Source of the DNA: Litoditis marina
Taxonomy: Eukaryota; Nematoda; Chromadorea; Rhabditida; Rhabditidae
Length of the DNA stretch: 64,000 bases
Assembly: GCA_964036275.1 (NCBI GenBank)
Contig: CAXIWQ010000095.1
Coordinates: 124,001 to 188,000, forward strand
Direction: 5' to 3'
In this document: in pieces, positions 1 to 13,970 of the stretch
Layout: every line of letters starts with the position of its first letter
Position numbering within the stretch: the first letter of the stretch is position 1
The notes under the pieces: model-generated
What the model was told of the DNA's origin: nothing
Seen by the model: the letters and a program-made list of their open reading frames with translations, nothing else
Databases searched by the model: none
Translations under genes and position numbers: made by a program

Positions 1-233
1 TAACGCGGTTATCGACTCTTTGCCTTGCAGCTACAGAGAACAGTTCATACGGCTATCAAATATGTTGCTCCCAGCTGGAAAAACCTAATACGACAATCTA
101 TTCTGTGGCGCACAACCACAAAATACGAATTAACGCGGTTATCGACTCTTTGCCTTGCAGCTACAGAGAACAGTTCATACGGCTATCAGGTCTGTTGCTC
201 ATGGCTACAAAAACCTAATACGACTTTATATTC

Positions 234-250
234 TGTGGCGCACAGCCACA
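234..250. other. Conserved satellite dyad TGTGGCGCACAGCCACA (example unit)
   Basis: This 17-bp stretch is an inverted repeat: TGTGGC, a 5-nt centre GCACA, then GCCACA. It also contains the 9-bp near-palindrome GTGGCGCAC. It recurs almost unchanged in nearly every monomer in both orientations of the array. The main exception is the CCCAATACAAC subclass, where GGCGCAC becomes GGCACAC. Such a dyad could be a protein-binding site or a small hairpin. It does not match the CENP-B box consensus, so any centromere-protein link is speculation. Confidence 0.6.
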
Positions 251-260
251 AAAGACAAAT

Positions 261-271
261 TAACGCGGTTA
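261..271. other. Second satellite dyad TAACGCGGTTA (example unit)
   Basis: TAAC and GTTA are inverted arms around GCG. The motif is present in most monomers; a subclass has TATCGCGGTTA, and a few units have TTACGCGGTTA, TGACGCGGTTA or TATTGCGGTTA. It lies about 10 bp downstream of the TGTGGC dyad, so each monomer carries a closely spaced pair of symmetric elements. The inverted junction near 62570 falls inside this motif. Function unknown. Confidence 0.5.
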
Positions 272-1246
272 TTGACTCTTTGCCTTGCAGCTACAGAAAA
301 AAGTTCATACGGCTATCAAGTATGTTGCTCCCAGCTAGAAAAACCCAATACAACTATCTATTCTGTGGCACACAGCCACAAAATACGAATTAACGCGGTT
401 ATCGACTCTTTGCCTTGCAGCTACAGAAAAAAGTTTATACGGCTATCAAGTCTGTTGCTCATGGCTACGAAAACCTAATACGACTTTATATTCTGTGGCG
501 CACAGCCACAAAAGACAAATTAACGCGGTTATTACCTCTTTGCCTTGCAGCTACAGAAAAAAGTTCATACGGCTATCAAGTCTGTTGCTCCCAGCTACAA
601 AAACCTAATACGACTTTATATTCTGTGGCGCACAGCCACAAAAGACAAATTAACGCGGTTATTGACTCTTTGCCGTGCAGCTACAGAAAAAAGTTTATAC
701 GGCTATCAAGTATGTTGCTCCCAGCTACAAAAACCTAATACGACTATCTATTCTGTGGCGCACAGCCACAAAATACGAATTAACGCGGTTATCGACTGTT
801 TGTTTTGCAGCTACAGAAAAAAGTTAATACGGCTATCAAGTCGGTTGCTCCCAGCTACAAAAACCTAATACGACAATCTATTCTGTGGCGCACAGCCACA
901 AAAACGAATTAACGCGGTTATCGACATTTTGACTTGCAGCTACAAAAAAAATCATATGGCCATCAAGTCTGTTGCTCCCAACTACAAAAACATAGTACGA
1001 CTTTATATTCTGTGGCGCACAGCCACAAAATACAAATTAACGCGGTTATTGACTCTTTGCCGTGCAGCTACAGGAAAAAGGTTATACGGCTATCAAGTAT
1101 GTTGCTCCCAGCTACAAAAACCTAATACGACTTTATATTCTGTGGCGCACAGCCACAAAAGACAAATTAACGCGGTTATTGACTCTTTGCCGTGCAGCTA
1201 CAGGAAAAAGGTTATACGGCTATCAAGTATGTTGCTCCCAGCTAAA

Positions 1247-4200
1247 AAAACCTAATACGACTATATATTCTGTGGCGCACAGCCACAAAAGACGAATTAA
1301 CGCGGTTATTGACTCTTTGCCTCGCAGTTACAGAGAACATTTCATACGGCTATCAAATCTGTTGCTCCCAGCTACAAAAACCTAATACGACAATCTATTC
1401 TGTGGCGCACAGCCACAAAGACGAATTAACGCGGTTATTGACATTTTGACTTGCAGCTACAAAAAAAAAATCATACGGCTATCAAGTCTGTTGCTTCCAA
1501 CTACAGAAACATAATACGACAATCTATTCTGTGGCGCACAGCCACAAAAGACGAATTAACGCGGTTATTGACTCTTTGCCTCGCAGTTACAGAGAACATT
1601 TCATACGGCTATCAAATCTGTTGCTCCCAGCTACAAAAACCTAATACGACTATCTATTCTGTGGCGCACAGCCACAAAATACGAATGAACGCGGTTATCG
1701 ACTGTTTGCTTTGCAGCTACAGAAAAAAGTTTATACGGCTATCAAGTCTGTTGCTCCCAGCAACAAAAACCTAATACGACTTTATATTCTGTGGCGCACA
1801 GCCACAAAAGATTTTACGCGGTTATTGACTCTTTGCCGTGCAGCTACAGAAAAAAAGTTTATACGGCTATCAAGTCTGTTGCTCATGGCTACAAAAACCT
1901 AATACGACTTTATATGCTGTGGCGCACAGCCACAAAAGACAAATTAACGCGGTTATTACCTCTTTGCCTAGCAGTTACAGAGAACATTTCATACGGCTAT
2001 CAAATCTGTTGCTCCCAGCTACAAAAACCTAATACGACAATCTATTCTGTGGCGCACAGCCACAAAATACGAATTTACGCGGTTATCGACTCTTTGGCTT
2101 GCAGCTACAGAAAAAAGTTTATATGGCTATCAAGTATGTTGCTCCCAGCTAGAAAAACCCAATACAACTATCTATTCTGTGGCACACAGCCACAAAATAC
2201 GATATAACGCGGTTATCGACTCTTTGCCTTGCAGCTACAGAAAAAAGTTTATATGGCTATCAAGTATGTTGCTCCCAGCTAAAAAAACCTAATACGACTA
2301 TCTATTCTGTGGCGCACAGCCACAAAATACGAATTAACGCGGTTATCGACTCTTTGCCTTGCAGCTACAGAGAACAGTTCATACGGCTATCAAGTCTGTT
2401 GCTCCCAGCTACAAAAACCTAATACGACTATATATTCTGTGGCGCACAGCCACAAAAGACGAATTAACGCGGTTATTGACTCTTTGCCTCGCAGTTACAG
2501 ATAACATTTCATACGGCTATCAAATCTGTTGCTCCCAGCTACAAAAACCTAATACGACAATCTATTCTGTGGCGCACAGCCACAAAGACGAATTAACGCG
2601 GTTATTGACATTTTGACTTGCAGCTACAAAAAAAAATCATACGGCTATCAAGTCTGTTGCTTCCAACTACAGAAACATAATACGACAATCTATTCTGTGG
2701 CGCACAGCCACAAAACACGAAATATCGCGGTTATCGACTCTTTGCCTTGCAGCTACAGAGAACAGTTTATACGGCTATCAAATCTGTTGCTCCCAGCTAC
2801 AAAAACCTAATACGACAATCTATTCTGTGGCGCACAGCCACAAAATACGAATTATCGCGGTTATCGACTTGTTGGCTTGCAGCTACAGAGAAAAGTTCAT
2901 ACGGCTATCAAGTCTGTTGCTTCCAACTACAGAAACATAATACGACAATCTATTCTGTGGCGCACAGCCACAAAAGACAAATTAACGCGGTTATTACCTC
3001 TTTGCCTTGCAGCTACAGAAAAAAATTCATACGGCTATCAAGTCTGTTGCTCCCAGCTACGAAAACCTAATACGACTTTATATTCTGTGGCGCACAGCCA
3101 CAAAAAACAAATTAACGCGGTTATTGACTCTTTGCCGTGCAGCTACAGAAAAAAGTTTATATGGCTATCAAGTATGTTGCTCCCAGCTAGAAAAACCCAA
3201 TACAACTATCTATTCTGTGGCACACAGCCACAAAATACGATATAACGCGGTTATCGACTCTTTGCCTTGCAGCTACAGAGAAAAGTTCATACGGCTATCA
3301 AGTCTGTTGCTCCCAGCTACAAAAACTTGATACGACAATCTATTCTGTGGCGCACAGCCACAACAGACAAATTAACGCGGTTATTACCTCTTTGCCTTGC
3401 AGCTACAGAAAAAAATTCATACGGCTATCAAGTCTGTTGCTCCCAGCTACGAAAACCTAATACGACTTTATATTCTGTGGCGCACACCCACAAAAGACAA
3501 ATTAACGCGGTTATTGACTCTTTGCCGTGCAGCTACAGGAAAAAGATTATACGGCTATCAAGTATGTTGCTCCCAGCTAAAAAAACCTAATACGACTATC
3601 TATTCTGTGGCGCACAGCCACAAAATACGAATTAACGCGGTTATCGACTCTTTGCCTTGCAGCTACAGAGAACAGTTCATACGGCTATCAAGTCTGTTGC
3701 TCCCAGCTACAAAAACCTAATACGACTATATATTCTGTGGCGCACAGCCACAAAAGACGAATTTACGCGGTTATTGACTCTTTGCCTCGCAGTTACAGAT
3801 AACATTTCATACGGCTATCAAATCTGTTGCTCCCAGCTACAAAAACCTAATACGACAATCTATTCTGTGGCGCACAGCCACAAAGACGAATTAACGCGGT
3901 TATTGACATTTTGACTTGCAGCTACAAAAAAAAATCATACGGCTATCAAGTCTGTTGCTTCCAACTACAGAAACATAATACGACAATCTATTCTGTGGCG
4001 CACAGCCACAAAACACGAAATATCGCGGTTATCGACTCTTTGCCTTGCAGCTACAGAGAACAGTTTATACGGCTATCAAATCTGTTGCTCCCAGCTACAA
4101 AAACCTAATACGACAATCTATTCTGTGGCGCACAGCCACAAACTACGAATTATCGCGGTTATCGACTTGTTGGCTTGCAGCTACAGAGAAAAGTTCATAC

Positions 4201-6049
4201 GGCTATCAAGTCTGTTGCTCCCAGCTACAAAAACCTGATACGACAATCTATTCTGTGGCGCACAGCCACAAAAGACAAATTAACGCGGTTATTACCTCTT
4301 TGCCTTGCAGCTACAGAAAAAAATTCATACGGCTATCGAGTCTGTTGCTCCCAGCTACGAAAACCTAATACGACTTTATATTCTGTGGCGCACAGCCACA
4401 AAAGACAAATTAACGCGGTTATTGACTCTTTGCCGTGCAGCTACAGAAAAAAGTTTATATGGCTATCAAGTATGTTGCTCCCAGCTAGAAAAACCCAATA
4501 CAACTATCTATTCTGTGGCACACAGCCACAAAATACGATATAACGCGGTTATCGACTCTTTGCCTTGCAGCTACAGAGAAAAGTTCATACGGCTATCAAG
4601 TCTGTTGCTCCCAGCTACAAAAACTTGATACGACAATCTATTCTGTGGCGCACAGCCACAACAGACAAATTAACGCGGTTATTGACTCTTTGCCGTGCAG
4701 CTACAGGAGGAAGGTTATACGGCTACCAAGTATGTTGCTCCCAGCTACAAAAACCTAATACGACTATCTATTCTGTGGCGCACAGCCACAAAATACGAAT
4801 TATCGCGGTTATCGACTTGTTGGCTTGCAGCTACAGAGAAAAGTTCATACGGCTATCAAGTCTGTTGCTCCCAGCTACAAAAACCTGATACGACAATCTA
4901 TTCTGTGGCGCACAGCCACAAAAGACAAATTAACGCGGTTATTACCTCTTTGCCTTGCAGCTACAGAAAAAAATTCATACGGCTATCGAGTCTGTTGCTC
5001 CCAGCTACGAAAACCTAATACGACTTTATATTCTGTGGCGCACAGCCACAAAAGACAAATTGACGCGGTTATCGACTCTTTGCCTTGCAGCTACAGAGAA
5101 CAGTTCATACGGCTATCAAATCTGTTGCTCCCAGCTACAAAAACCTAATACGACAATCTATTCTGTGGCGCACAGCCACAAAATACGATATAACGCGGTT
5201 ATCGACTCTTTGCCTTGCAGCTACAGAGAAAAGTTCATACGGCTATCAAGTCTGTTGCTCCCAGCTACAAAAACTTGATACGACAATCTATTCTGTGGCG
5301 CACAGCCACAACAGACAAATTAACGCGGTTATTGACTCTTTGCCGTGCAGCTACAGGAGGAAGGTTATACGGCTACCAAGTATGTTGCTCCCAGCTACAA
5401 AAACCTAATACGACTATCTATTCTGTGGCGCACAGCCACAAAATACGAATTATCGCGGTTATCGACTTGTTGGCTTGCAGCTACAGAGAAAAGTTCATAC
5501 GGCTATCAAGTCTGTTGCTCCCAGCTACAAAAACCTGATACGACAATCTATTCTGTGGCGCACAGCCACAAAAGACAAATTAACGCGGTTATTACCTCTT
5601 TGCCTTGCAGCTACAGAAAAAAATTCATACGGCTATCGAGTCTGTTGCTCCCAGCTACGAAAACCTAATACGACTTTATATTCTGTGGCGCACAGCCACA
5701 AAAGACAAATTAACGCGGTTATTACCTCTTTGCCTTGCAGCTACAGAAAAAAATTCATACGGCTATCAAGTCTGTTGCTCCCAGCTACGAAAACCTAATA
5801 CGACTTTATATTCTGTGGCGCACAGCCACAAAAGACAAATTAACGCGGTTATTGACTCTTTGCCGTGCAGCTACAGGAAAAAGGTTATACGGCTATCAAG
5901 TATGTTGCTCCCAGCTAAAAAAACCTAATACGACTATCTATTCTGTGGCGCACAGCCACATAATACGAATTAACGCGGTTATCGACTCTTTGCCTTGCAG
6001 CTACAGAGAACAGTTCATACGGCTATCAAGTCTGTTGCTCCCAGCTACA
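1247..6049 (+). repeat. 4,803-bp higher-order repeat, copy 1
   Basis: From about 1247 the order of monomer variants repeats exactly 4,803 bp downstream. Recognisable landmarks include the 5-bp-shortened unit CAAAAGATTTTACGCGG near 1807, the ten-A run near 1461, and the GGCACACAGCC subclass units. The upstream boundary lies in the AAAACCTAATACG segment: 5' of it the paired sequences differ (GGAAAAAGG against GAGAACAGT). The block holds about 37 monomers. Confidence 0.9.
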
Positions 6050-9000
6050 AAAACCTAATACGACTATATATTCTGTGGCGCACAGCCACAAAAGACGAAT
6101 TAACGCGGTTATTGACTCTTTGCCTCGCAGTTACAGAGAACATTTCATACGGCTATCAAATCTGTTGCTCCCAGCTACAAAAACCTAATACGACAATCTA
6201 TTCTGTGGCGCACAGCCACAAAGACGAATTAACGCGGTTATTGACATTTTGACTTGCAGCTACAAAAAAAAAATCATACGGCTATCAAGTCTGTTGCTTC
6301 CAACTACAGAAACATAATACGACAATCTATTCTGTGGCGCACAGCCACAAAAGACGAATTAACGCGGTTATTGACTCTTTGCCTCGCAGTTACAGAGAAC
6401 ATTTCATACGGCTATCAAATCTGTTGCTCCCAGCTACAAAAACCTAATACGACTATCTATTCTGTGGCGCACAGCCACAAAATACGAATGAACGCGGTTA
6501 TCGACTGTTTGCTTTGCAGCTACAGAAAAAAGTTTATACGGCTATCAAGTCTGTTGCTCCCAGCAACAAAAACCTAATACGACTTTATATTCTGTGGCGC
6601 ACAGCCACAAAAGATTTTACGCGGTTATTGACTCTTTGCCGTGCAGCTACAGAAAAAAAGTTTATACGGCTATCAAGTCTGTTGCTCATGGCTACAAAAA
6701 CCTAATACGACTTTATATGCTGTGGCGCACAGCCACAAAAGACAAATTAACGCGGTTATTACCTCTTTGCCTAGCAGTTACAGAGAACATTTCATACAGC
6801 TATCAAATCTGTTGCTCCCAGCTACAAAAACCTAATACGACAATCTATTCTGTGGCGCACAGCCACAAAATACGAATTTACGCGGTTATCGACTCTTTGG
6901 CTTGCAGCTACAGAAAAAAGTTTATATGGCTATCAAGTATGTTGCTCCCAGCTAGAAAAACCCAATACAACTATCTATTCTGTGGCACACAGCCACAAAA
7001 TACGATATAACGCGGTTATCGACTCTTTGCCTTGCAGCTACAGAAAAAAGTTTATATGGCTATCAAGTATGTTGCTCCCAGCTAAAAAAACCTAATACGA
7101 CTATCTATTCTGTGGCGCACAGCCACAAAATACGAATTAACGCGGTTATCGACTCTTTGCCTTGCAGCTACAGAGAACAGTTCATACGGCTATCAAGTCT
7201 GTTGCTCCCAGCTACAAAAACCTAATACGACTATATATTCTGTGGCGCACAGCCACAAAAGACGAATTAACGCGGTTATTGACTCTTTGCCTCGCAGTTA
7301 CAGATAACATTTCATACGGCTATCAAATCTGTTGCTCCCAGCTACAAAAACCTAATACGACAATCTATTCTGTGGCGCACAGCCACAAAGACGAATTAAC
7401 GCGGTTATTGACATTTTGACTTGCAGCTACAAAAAAAAATCATACGGCTATCAAGTCTGTTGCTTCCAACTACAGAAACATAATACGACAATCTATTCTG
7501 TGGCGCACAGCCACAAAACACGAAATATCGCGGTTATCGACTCTTTGCCTTGCAGCTACAGAGAACAGTTTATACGGCTATCAAATCTGTTGCTCCCAGC
7601 TACAAAAACCTAATACGACAATCTATTCTGTGGCGCACAGCCACAAAATACGAATTATCGCGGTTATCGACTTGTTGGCTTGCAGCTACAGAGAAAAGTT
7701 CATACGGCTATCAAGTCTGTTGCTTCCAACTACAGAAACATAATACGACAATCTATTCTGTGGCGCACAGCCACAAAAGACAAATTAACGCGGTTATTAC
7801 CTCTTTGCCTTGCAGCTACAGAAAAAAATTCATACGGCTATCAAGTCTGTTGCTCCCAGCTACGAAAACCTAATACGACTTTATATTCTGTGGCGCACAG
7901 CCACAAAAGACAAATTAACGCGGTTATTGACTCTTTGCCGTGCAGCTACAGAAAAAAGTTTATATGGCTATCAAGTATGTTGCTCCCAGCTAGAAAAACC
8001 CAATACAACTATCTATTCTGTGGCACACAGCCACAAAATACGATATAACGCGGTTATCGACTCTTTGCCTTGCAGCTACAGAGAAAAGTTCATACGGCTA
8101 TCAAGTCTGTTGCTCCCAGCTACAAAAACTTGATACGACAATCTATTCTGTGGCGCACAGCCACAACAGACAAATTAACGCGGTTATTACCTCTTTGCCT
8201 TGCAGCTACAGAAAAAAATTCATACGGCTATCAAGTCTGTTGCTCCCAGCTACGAAAACCTAATACGACTTTATATTCTGTGGCGCACACCCACAAAAGA
8301 CAAATTAACGCGGTTATTGACTCTTTGCCGTGCAGCTACAGGAAAAAGATTATACGGCTATCAAGTATGTTGCTCCCAGCTAAAAAAACCTAATACGACT
8401 ATCTATTCTGTGGCGCACAGCCACAAAATACGAATTAACGCGGTTATCGACTCTTTGCCTTGCAGCTACAGAGAACAGTTCATACGGCTATCAAGTCTGT
8501 TGCTCCCAGCTACAAAAACCTAATACGACTATATATTCTGTGGCGCACAGCCACAAAAGACGAATTTACGCGGTTATTGACTCTTTGCCTCGCAGTTACA
8601 GATAACATTTCATACGGCTATCAAATCTGTTGCTCCCAGCTACAAAAACCTAATACGACAATCTATTCTGTGGCGCACAGCCACAAAGACGAATTAACGC
8701 GGTTATTGACATTTTGACTTGCAGCTACAAAAAAAAATCATACGGCTATCAAGTCTGTTGCTTCCAACTACAGAAACATAATACGACAATCTATTCTGTG
8801 GCGCACAGCCACAAAACACGAAATATCGCGGTTATCGACTCTTTGCCTTGCAGCTACAGAGAACAGTTTATACGGCTATCAAATCTGTTGCTCCCAGCTA
8901 CAAAAACCTAATACGACAATCTATTCTGTGGCGCACAGCCACAAACTACGAATTATCGCGGTTATCGACTTGTTGGCTTGCAGCTACAGAGAAAAGTTCA

Positions 9001-10852
9001 TACGGCTATCAAGTCTGTTGCTCCCAGCTACAAAAACCTGATACGACAATCTATTCTGTGGCGCACAGCCACAAAAGACAAATTAACGCGGTTATTACCT
9101 CTTTGCCTTGCAGCTACAGAAAAAAATTCATACGGCTATCGAGTCTGTTGCTCCCAGCTACGAAAACCTAATACGACTTTATATTCTGTGGCGCACAGCC
9201 ACAAAAGACAAATTAACGCGGTTATTGACTCTTTGCCGTGCAGCTACAGAAAAAAGTTTATATGGCTATCAAGTATGTTGCTCCCAGCTAGAAAAACCCA
9301 ATACAACTATCTATTCTGTGGCACACAGCCACAAAATACGATATAACGCGGTTATCGACTCTTTGCCTTGCAGCTACAGAGAAAAGTTCATACGGCTATC
9401 AAGTCTGTTGCTCCCAGCTACAAAAACTTGATACGACAATCTATTCTGTGGCGCACAGCCACAACAGACAAATTAACGCGGTTATTGACTCTTTGCCGTG
9501 CAGCTACAGGAGGAAGGTTATACGGCTACCAAGTATGTTGCTCCCAGCTACAAAAACCTAATACGACTATCTATTCTGTGGCGCACAGCCACAAAATACG
9601 AATTATCGCGGTTATCGACTTGTTGGCTTGCAGCTACAGAGAAAAGTTCATACGGCTATCAAGTCTGTTGCTCCCAGCTACAAAAACCTGATACGACAAT
9701 CTATTCTGTGGCGCACAGCCACAAAAGACAAATTAACGCGGTTATTACCTCTTTGCCTTGCAGCTACAGAAAAAAATTCATACGGCTATCGAGTCTGTTG
9801 CTCCCAGCTACGAAAACCTAATACGACTTTATATTCTGTGGCGCACAGCCACAAAAGACAAATTGACGCGGTTATCGACTCTTTGCCTTGCAGCTACAGA
9901 GAACAGTTCATACGGCTATCAAATCTGTTGCTCCCAGCTACAAAAACCTAATACGACAATCTATTCTGTGGCGCACAGCCACAAAATACGATATAACGCG
10001 GTTATCGACTCTTTGCCTTGCAGCTACAGAGAAAAGTTCATACGGCTATCAAGTCTGTTGCTCCCAGCTACAAAAACTTGATACGACAATCTATTCTGTG
10101 GCGCACAGCCACAACAGACAAATTAACGCGGTTATTGACTCTTTGCCGTGCAGCTACAGGAGGAAGGTTATACGGCTACCAAGTATGTTGCTCCCAGCTA
10201 CAAAAACCTAATACGACTATCTATTCTGTGGCGCACAGCCACAAAATACGAATTATCGCGGTTATCGACTTGTTGGCTTGCAGCTACAGAGAAAAGTTCA
10301 TACGGCTATCAAGTCTGTTGCTCCCAGCTACAAAAACCTGATACGACAATCTATTCTGTGGCGCACAGCCACAAAAGACAAATTAACGCGGTTATTACCT
10401 CTTTGCCTTGCAGCTACAGAAAAAAATTCATACGGCTATCGAGTCTGTTGCTCCCAGCTACGAAAACCTAATACGACTTTATATTCTGTGGCGCACAGCC
10501 ACAAAAGACAAATTAACGCGGTTATTACCTCTTTGCCTTGCAGCTACAGAAAAAAATTCATACGGCTATCAAGTCTGTTGCTCCCAGCTACGAAAACCTA
10601 ATACGACTTTATATTCTGTGGCGCACAGCCACAAAAGACAAATTAACGCGGTTATTGACTCTTTGCCGTGCAGCTACAGGAAAAAGGTTATACGGCTATC
10701 AAGTATGTTGCTCCCAGCTAAAAAAACCTAATACGACTACCTATTCTGTGGCGCACAGCCACATAATACGAATTAACGCGGTTATCGACTCTTTGCCTTG
10801 CAGCTACAGAGAACAGTTCATACGGCTATCAAGTCTGTTGCTCCCAGCTACA
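6050..10852 (+). repeat. 4,803-bp higher-order repeat, copy 2
   Basis: Near-identical tandem copy of the preceding block, with the same shortened unit (near 6610) and the same poly(A) lengths. I saw only scattered single-base differences by eye, for example CATACAGCTATC near 6795 against CATACGGCTATC near 1992, and CACAAAAAACAAATT near 3100 against CACAAAAGACAAATT near 7903. After about 10853 the similarity continues for under 100 bp, then breaks (GATAACATTTC against GAGAACATTTC). Confidence 0.9.
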
Positions 10853-11314
10853 AAAACCTAATACGACTATATATTCTGTGGCGCACAGCCACAAAAGACG
10901 AATTAACGCGGTTATTGACTCTTTGCCTCGCAGTTACAGATAACATTTCATACGGCTATCAAATCTGTTGCTCCCAGCTACAAAAACCTGATACGACAAT
11001 CTATTCTGTGGCGCACAGCCACAAAGACGAATTAACGCGGTTATTGACATTTTGACTTGCAGCTACAAAAAAAATCATACGGCTATCAAGTCTGTTGCTT
11101 CCAACTACAGAAACATAATACGACAATCTATTCTGTGGCGCACAGCCACAAAACACGAAATATCGCGGTTATCGACTTGTTGGCTTGCAGCTACAGAGAA
11201 AAGTTCATACGGCTATCAAGTCTGTTGCTCCCAGCTACAAAAACCTGATACGACAATCTATTCTGTGGCACACAGCCACAAAATACGATATAACGCGGTT
11301 ATCGACTCTTTGCC

Positions 11315-13390
11315 TTGCAGCTACAGAGAAAAGTTCATACGGCTATCAAGTCTGTTGCTCCCAGCTACAAAAACCTGATACGACAATCTATTCTGTGGCG
11401 CACAGCCACAACAGACAAATTAACGCGGTTATTACCTCTTTGCCTTGCAGCTACAGAAAAAAATTCATACGGCTATCAAGTCTGTTGCTCCCAGCTACGA
11501 AAACCTAATACGACTTTATATTCTGTGGCGCACACCCACAAAAGACAAATTAACGCGGTTATTGACTCTTTGCCGTGCAGCTACAGGAAAAAGGTTATAC
11601 GGCTATCAAGTATGTTGCTCCCAGCTAAAAAAACCTAATACGACTATCTATTCTGTGGCGCACAGCCACAAAATACGAATTAACGCGGTTATCGACTCTT
11701 TGCCTTGCAGCTACAGAGAACAGTTCATACGGCTATCAAGTCTGTTGCTCCCAGCTACAAAAACCTAATACGACTATATATTCTGTGGCGCACAGCCACA
11801 AAAGACAAATTAACGCGGTTATTGACTCTTTGCCTCGCAGTTACAGATAACATTTCATACGGCTATCAAATCTGTTGCTCCCAGCTACAAAAACCTAATA
11901 CGACAATCTATTCTGTGGCGCACAGCCACAAAGACGAATTAACGCGGTTATTGACATTTTGACTTGCAGCTACAAAAAAAAATCGTACGGCTGTCAAGTC
12001 TGTTGCTTCCAACTACAGAAACATAATACGACAATCTATTCTGTGGCGCACAGCCACAAAACACGAAATATCGCGGTTATCGACTTGTTGGCTTGCAGCT
12101 ACAGAGAAAAGTTCATACGGCTATCAAGTCTGTTGCTCCCAGCTACAAAAACCTGATACGACAATCTATTCTGTGGCGCACAGCCACAAAAGACAAATTA
12201 ACGCGGTTATTACCTCTTTGCCTTGCAGCTACAGAAAAAAGTTCATACGGCTATCAAATCTGTTGCTCCCAGCTACAAAAACCTAATACGACAATCTATT
12301 CTGTGGCGCACAGCCACAAAATACGAATTATCGCGGTTATCGACTTGTTGGCTTGCAGCTACAGAGAAAAGTTCATACGGCTATCAAGTCTGTTGCTCCC
12401 AGCTACAAAAACCTGATACGACAATCTATTCTGTGGCGCACAGCCACAACAGACAAATTAACGCGGTTATTACCTCTTTGCCTTGCAGCTACAGAAAAAA
12501 ATTCATACGGCTATCAAGTCTGTTGCTCCCAGCTACGAAAACCTAATACGACTTTATATTCTGTGGCGCACACCCACAAAAGACAAATTAACGCGGTTAT
12601 TGACTCTTTGCCGTGCAGCTACAGGAAAAAGGTTATACGGCTATCAAATATGTTGCTCCCAGCTAAAAAAACCTAATACGACTATCTATTCTGTGGCGCA
12701 CAGCCACAAAATACGAATTAACGCGGTTATCGACTCTTTGCCTTGCAGCTACAGAGAACAGTTCATACGGCTATCAAGTCTGTTGCTCCCAGCTACAAAA
12801 ACCTAATACGACTATATATTCTGTGGCGCACAGCCACAAAAGACAAATTAACGCGGTTATTGACTCTTTGCCTCGCAGTTACAGATAACATTTCATACGG
12901 CTATCAAATCTGTTGCTCCCAGCTACAAAAACCTAATACGACAATCTATTCTGTGGCGCACAGCCACAAAGACGAATTAACGCGGTTATTGACATTTTGA
13001 CTTGCAGCTACAAAAAAAAATCATACGGCTGTCAAGTCTGTTGCTTCCAACTACAGAAACATAATACGACAATCTATTCTGTGGCGCACAGCCACAAAAC
13101 ACGAAATATCGCGGTTATCGACTTGTTGGCTTGCAGCTACAGAGAAAAGTTCATACGGCTATCAAGTCTGTTGCTCCCAGCTACAAAAACCTGATACGAC
13201 AATCTATTCTGTGGCGCACAGCCACAAAAGACAAATTAACGCGGTTATTACCTCTTTGCCTTGCAGCTACAGAAAAAAGTGCATACGGCTATCAAATCTG
13301 TTGCTCCCAGCTACAAAAACCTAATACGACAATCTATTCTGTGGCGCACAGCCACAAAATACGAATTAACGCGGTTATCGACTCTTTGCC
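11315..13390 (+). repeat. Two tandem copies of a 1,038-bp (8-monomer) satellite block
   Basis: Monomer variants from about 11315 recur at +1,038 bp (about 12353). Both copies contain the rare CGCACACCCACAAAAG variant (near 11530 and 12568) and the poly(A) subclass unit with CGGCTGTCAAG (near 11988 and 13027). Divergence resumes near 12330/13370. The period equals eight monomers less two bases, because the block includes one short unit. Confidence 0.8.
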
Positions 13391-13970
13391 TTGCAACTAC
13401 AGAGAACAGTTCATACGGCTATCAAATCTGTTGCTCCCAGCTACAAAAACCTAATACGACAATCTATTCTGTGGCGCACAGCCACAAAATACGAATTATC
13501 GCGGTTATCGACTTGTTGGCTTGCAGCTACAGAGAAAAGTTCATACGGCTATCAAGTCTGTTGCTCCCAGCTACAAAAACCTGATACGACAATCTATTCT
13601 GTGGCGCACAGCCACAAAAGACAAATTAACGCGGTTATTACCTCTTTGCCTTGCAGCTACAGAAAAAAATTCATACGGCTATCAAGTCTGTTGCTCCCAG
13701 CTACGAAAACCTAATACGACTTTATATTCTGTGGCGCACAGCCACAAAAGACAAATTAACGCGGTTATTGACTCTTTGCCGTGCAGCTACAGGAAAAAGG
13801 TTATACGGCTATCAAGTATGTTGCTCCCAGCTAAAAAAACCTAATACGACTATCTATTCTGTGGCGCACAGCCACAAAATACGAATTAACGCGGTTATCG
13901 ACTCTTTGCCTTGCAGCTACAGAGAACAGTTCATTCGGCTATCAAGTCTGTTGCTCCCAGCTACAAAAAC

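Noticed and set aside
208..225. T7-promoter-like TAATACGACT in nearly every monomer
   Set aside because: Only the first ten bases match; the CACTATAGG part is missing (TTTATATTC or ATATATTC follows). Chance similarity, though it could mis-prime T7 sequencing primers.
234..250. CENP-B box
   Set aside because: Same length and once per monomer, but it lacks the TTCG and CGGG core of the box.
4704..4712. AGGAGG as a ribosome-binding site
   Set aside because: It is a monomer variant (CTACAGGAGGAAGG) in a eukaryotic satellite, with no gene downstream.
1..13970. CRISPR-like array
   Set aside because: The repeats are contiguous 130-bp monomers with no short fixed repeat alternating with unique spacers, and the context is eukaryotic.
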